64,000 nucleotides of DNA from Dirofilaria immitis (lineage: Eukaryota > Nematoda > Chromadorea > Rhabditida > Onchocercidae). The notes under the pieces were generated by a model, which saw nothing but the letters and a program-made list of their open reading frames with translations, made no database searches and had not been told where the DNA came from. The position numbers were made by a program, and so were the translations under genes. Location: positions 1,484,501 through 1,548,500 of the forward strand of contig JAKNDB010000076.1 in assembly GCA_024305405.1 (NCBI GenBank). The letters run 5' to 3'. Below, piece after piece: positions 60,545 to 64,000 of the stretch (position 1 is the stretch's first letter; each line of letters begins with the position of its first letter).

Positions 60545-61601
60545 AAAAATGAACGGAATATTATTGGTTGAACGTGAAAATTGTCACGAAAAGATTTTTG
60601 TAGTATCGCTTTGTCTTATTTGTGAGAGAATGAAACATCTATTTTCGAAAAATATGAAAAAGCAGCATGATATTAATGGAAAATGAAATGAATACGCGAT
60701 GAGCATTATCCTCTCTGTTTTTGATAAGTAATTCATCCGAAATCACTCATGCGAGTATTCTGGAATATTAATAAACTGCGTCATATCAATAGTTTGAAAG
60801 ACATTAAAGATATAATGAACTTATTACAATCAAAGGATTGCCTGTCTACAAAACTGCATAGGAAATATTTACAAATCTGTAAAACAGCGCAGTCTTCAAA
60901 TTTTCTTTATCGAAATCTGCTCTAATTCTCTTCCCCGAATATCAACTAGAATGATATAAATAACTTTGAAAAACAATTTAGGAGAATAAACCTAGAAAGC
61001 AATCATATCTACAAGAGTTCTACTCACGTATGAATCTTGTAATTTTCGCAGTGACCCGAGTTGAGGGCTGTCTTACTTTCGGGCTTGGTTTCTATTATAT
61101 GGATGCTTGCGTAGATTATGTATGAATTGCTAAGAAGGGAGCACTCATTGGGTATCATATGTAATAGCACGCATCTCGTACCATTCACATGCAAGAAAGT
61201 TAGTGAGGGATGGACAAGTGAAGAAGACGTTTTATGTGTTATTTAATAAATGGTAACCAAAGTCACCGAGATTAGAGGTCAAATCCGTTGTTTTGTTTGC
61301 GATAACATTCTGAATAACTGATTATTATCACATACATATTTGGAAAGCATAGTGAACAAGGCATTGGATGTTTTCTAGTAATTGACAAGATAAAGAGGCA
61401 AGGAAAAAACGTGTTATCAGCATGCCAGTCGCCAAACTGAGTATCTAAGAAGTGAGAAGTCTTCTCACAATGTGGGGAACAATATCTCTGCTTATTACTT
61501 ATTGAATGCGCGCTGTAAGCTTACCTTATCCATTTTCACTAATTGAAGGTAACATGGTAAGTGGTTTGGCTTATCAAGTATTCCAGATTGTCAAATAAAA
61601 G
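60545..61601. other. Intergenic region before GUF1
   Basis: No exon was supported. The preceding gene lies on the same strand about 1.06 kb upstream, longer than usual spacing inside a nematode operon. The sequence is AT-rich with a slightly GC-richer patch near 61045-61215. Confidence 0.5.
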
Positions 61602-64000
61602 ATGGTCATGTTAGCAGTAAGGAATACGCGAATCACTACTTTAATGAATACAAATTACAGTGGTACCATGTTGATCATAGGAAGAAGATATTTTTCATCA
61701 TCGGCTGAAAAGCTAGGGAAAGTAAACCGAAAAAAGTTGTCGATTTATCTGCCTACTCACCTGGTATTATTACTTCTTTTTTCATCTTTTTTTTCACTTT
61801 TCTTTTTTGAATGGTAGTGTGATGCCTCATCGATGAACGAATAATTATACTAATCTTTCTATTATAGTTATGTTGATAGAATTGCCAGCAGCTTGTGTTC
61901 ACTACTTTATATAAGAATTTGTTAGTGCATGAACTGAATTAATTTGTAATTTTAAAGAGAAAATACGTAATTTCGGTATCGTGGCTCATGTGAATCACGG
62001 CAAAAGTACACTGGCAGATCGACTTCTCGAGTTGACGGGCGTCGTCGATAAAGTAGCCATGCCAATCAAATGCTTGACAAATTACAGGTTTCCTTAACAA
62101 ACTGGTTTTGTTTTGTGTTCTGAGTAGAATCGGTATGATTTCTTAACTTATTTCTTCCAGGTGGAACGAGAGCGTGGCATAACGGTGAAAGCGCAATCAT
62201 GTACTATGTTTCATAAGGTACTTTGATTAAATATTACATTATATTATGGATACGTGAAAAATTGCATAAAAATTTTATGAATATTTATTAAATCAGATAA
62301 TCCAAATAAGTAATTAGTAGGTAGAGAATAGTGAAAAAGTTATGTGATAGATGATGTGCAAGTATGCAGTGGAATTCGTTTCATTTCAAGTTTTAATTTA
62401 CTAGGATAATTTCGTTCAATATTTAATAGCAGATTTTTAAAAAGGATAAATTAGAAGGCAAACGCAAGCGAGAGTTTAAAAAATGTCAGTATTCCATCAT
62501 GAATAAATGGAACAAAATGATATATGAGTACTTCGCAGGATTTCATGTTAAATTTAATCGACACTCCTGGCCATGCTGACTTCAGGTTCGAAGTTTCTCG
62601 GTCCCTCGCTGTTACCAATGGGATTCTGCTTGTTGTTGCTGCTAATCAGGTTGTAAAATTTCGCATACTTTTAGCTTGAGAGCAGTTTTCTTTCTAGCTT
62701 GTAAAATTTTTCTAATTGAATATGGAAACATTGCTAACTTACAGGGTGTAGAGGCGCAAACGGTGGCTAATTTTTGGTTAGCATTTGAAGCTGGTTTAAC
62801 AATTATTCCAATTATTAATAAAATTGATCTCAACAACGCTAATATCTCACGAGTTCGTTTAAATTTCATTTTATTTTTTCTATTCTGTCTTAGTTTTTAC
62901 CTTTTTAACAGATTTTTATAAAATTAGATTTATTAAAGAGTACAGGAATTCCCATTTCGATTCGGAGTGATTTTATTTCTTCTTAGACTTTCATCTATAC
63001 TTATCATCTGTTAAGTAAAATACTCTCTTTTCATACATTTGCAGGTATTATCACAAATGGAGAATTTATTCGATTTTTCGCCATCAGAAATACTTCGTAT
63101 TTCTGCTAAAAATGGCACTGGCGTTGACAGTATCTTGAGCGCCATTGTTGAAAGGTTAATGCTTATACAGTATTCATTATTTTTATATTAAAATGAATTT
63201 TCTATACTCTCAAACATATCTTCTTCGTAGCTTAAGCACTTATTCGGAATCGTTTTGCAGTTTTCTCTTCTCTTTTTCATCTTCATTTTTTCTGCAGATT
63301 ACCACCACCTAAAGTTGAGTTACACTTACCTTTTCGTGCACATATCTTTGATTCTTGGTATGAAACTCATCGTGGTCCAGTAATGTGCGTTGCTGTACAT
63401 GATGGTAGAATTTCTCAAGGACAGAAGATACGAACTTATCATAGTGATTGTGAATATGAAGTGTTGGCAGTGGGCATCATGAATCCCGATATGCATGAAA
63501 TTCAGGTTACTTCGTTTGTTTATGATTTCAAATAATTTATTCTCATTGCTTTTTCACTTTTGTTTCAAAAAATTGTTGCAGTGTTTATATGCTGGTCAAG
63601 TGGGTTATCTATTAACAACGATGAAATCAGTACAGGATGTTACTGTTGGAGAAACACTGTACGATGCAAATAGTGAACGCATTATGGTACAGCCGATGTC
63701 CTTATTCACGGTTATAATTTGAGACATAATAGTGAACAAATAAACTCTTCACTTATTTTTGGTTATATTTATATTGCTGAAAAGTCTGTTTTTGAAAAAT
63801 TAGCAAATTCATCTCTACTAAAACCTCAAAAAAGATGTTAATGAAATTGTAGCCTAGTGCGCCGTGCATTTACGCTAACTTTTACCCGACAGACATGAGT
63901 GAATACAATTCCTTGCATGTTGCGCTGAATAAATTGGCCTTAAATGATTCATCGGTGCAAATGCAGCATGATAGTAGCGCTGCTTTGGGTAGCGGTTTCA
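61602..64000 (+). CDS. GUF1: GUF1 / mitochondrial EF4 (LepA) translation GTPase, 3' end outside window
   Basis: Exons: 61602-61721, 61960-62087, 62161-62217, 62539-62649, 62745-62852, 63045-63154, 63298-63505, 63582-63686 and 63853 to the window end. The first exon encodes a basic, Ser-rich leader with [10 protein letters not shown], fitting a mitochondrial presequence. GTPase motifs follow: AHVNHGKST (G1), [10 protein letters not shown] (G2), DTPGHADF (G3), INKIDL (G4) and ISAK (G5). Then come LPPPKVEL, the domain II region and LYAGQVGYL, matching GUF1/LepA. The family back-translocates mitochondrial ribosomes and protects translation under stress. G1 reads VNHGK where VDHGK is usual. Exon two (128 nt) changes frame once between LTGVVDK and the conserved QMLDKLQ, near 62053-62066, needing one base. 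The window ends in the conserved LNDSSV...[10 protein letters not shown] part, so roughly the last third is missing. Confidence 0.92.

Overview
The window reads as nuclear DNA from a parasitic nematode, most likely a spirurid or filarial species (clade III). It is strongly AT-rich. Genes are split into many short exons with TTTCAG-type acceptors. The recognisable proteins are nematode or metazoan orthologues: SoxC/SEM-2, a ferrochelatase-like pseudoenzyme, NRBP, an MPP-type MAGUK, LST-2 and mitochondrial GUF1. No bacterial operons, rRNA, tRNA, CRISPR arrays or intact mobile elements were seen. Species cannot be fixed from the sequence alone.

Layout. 1-9238: gene-poor, with simple repeats and a GC-richer patch. 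9239-12915 (+): SoxC HMG-box factor. 12916-20066: intergenic, with a 61-bp tandem duplication. 20067-23016 (+): ferrochelatase-like protein whose catalytic histidine is gone but whose four iron-sulfur cysteines are kept. 23017-28058: intergenic, with a CpG-bearing block near 24.6-24.9 kb that may be a promoter or first exon. 28059-33106 (+): NRBP pseudokinase. 33107-40654: AT-rich intergenic. 40655-47002 (+): PDZ-SH3-guanylate-kinase MAGUK, with a ~290-bp ATT microsatellite and a decayed exon copy in its introns. 47003-49792: intergenic between convergent genes. 49793-54976 (-): LST-2, 14 exons, frame closing exactly over 1836 nt. 54977-56915: divergent intergenic stretch with a perfect 14-bp hairpin. 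56916-60544 (+): ten-exon protein I do not recognise. 60545-61601: intergenic. 61602-64000 (+): GUF1, cut by the window end.

The genes are ordinary single-copy neighbours on both strands and show no shared pathway. SEM-2, NRBP, LST-2 and the MAGUK are signalling, fate or polarity proteins; GUF1 is mitochondrial translation. Exon boundaries were built by hand from homology, reading phase and GT/GC...AG sites. Four genes (ferrochelatase-like, MAGUK, unrecognised gene, GUF1) each need one single-base frame correction. That pattern suggests residual indels in the sequence more than four pseudogenes. NRBP, LST-2 and SoxC close in frame without correction.
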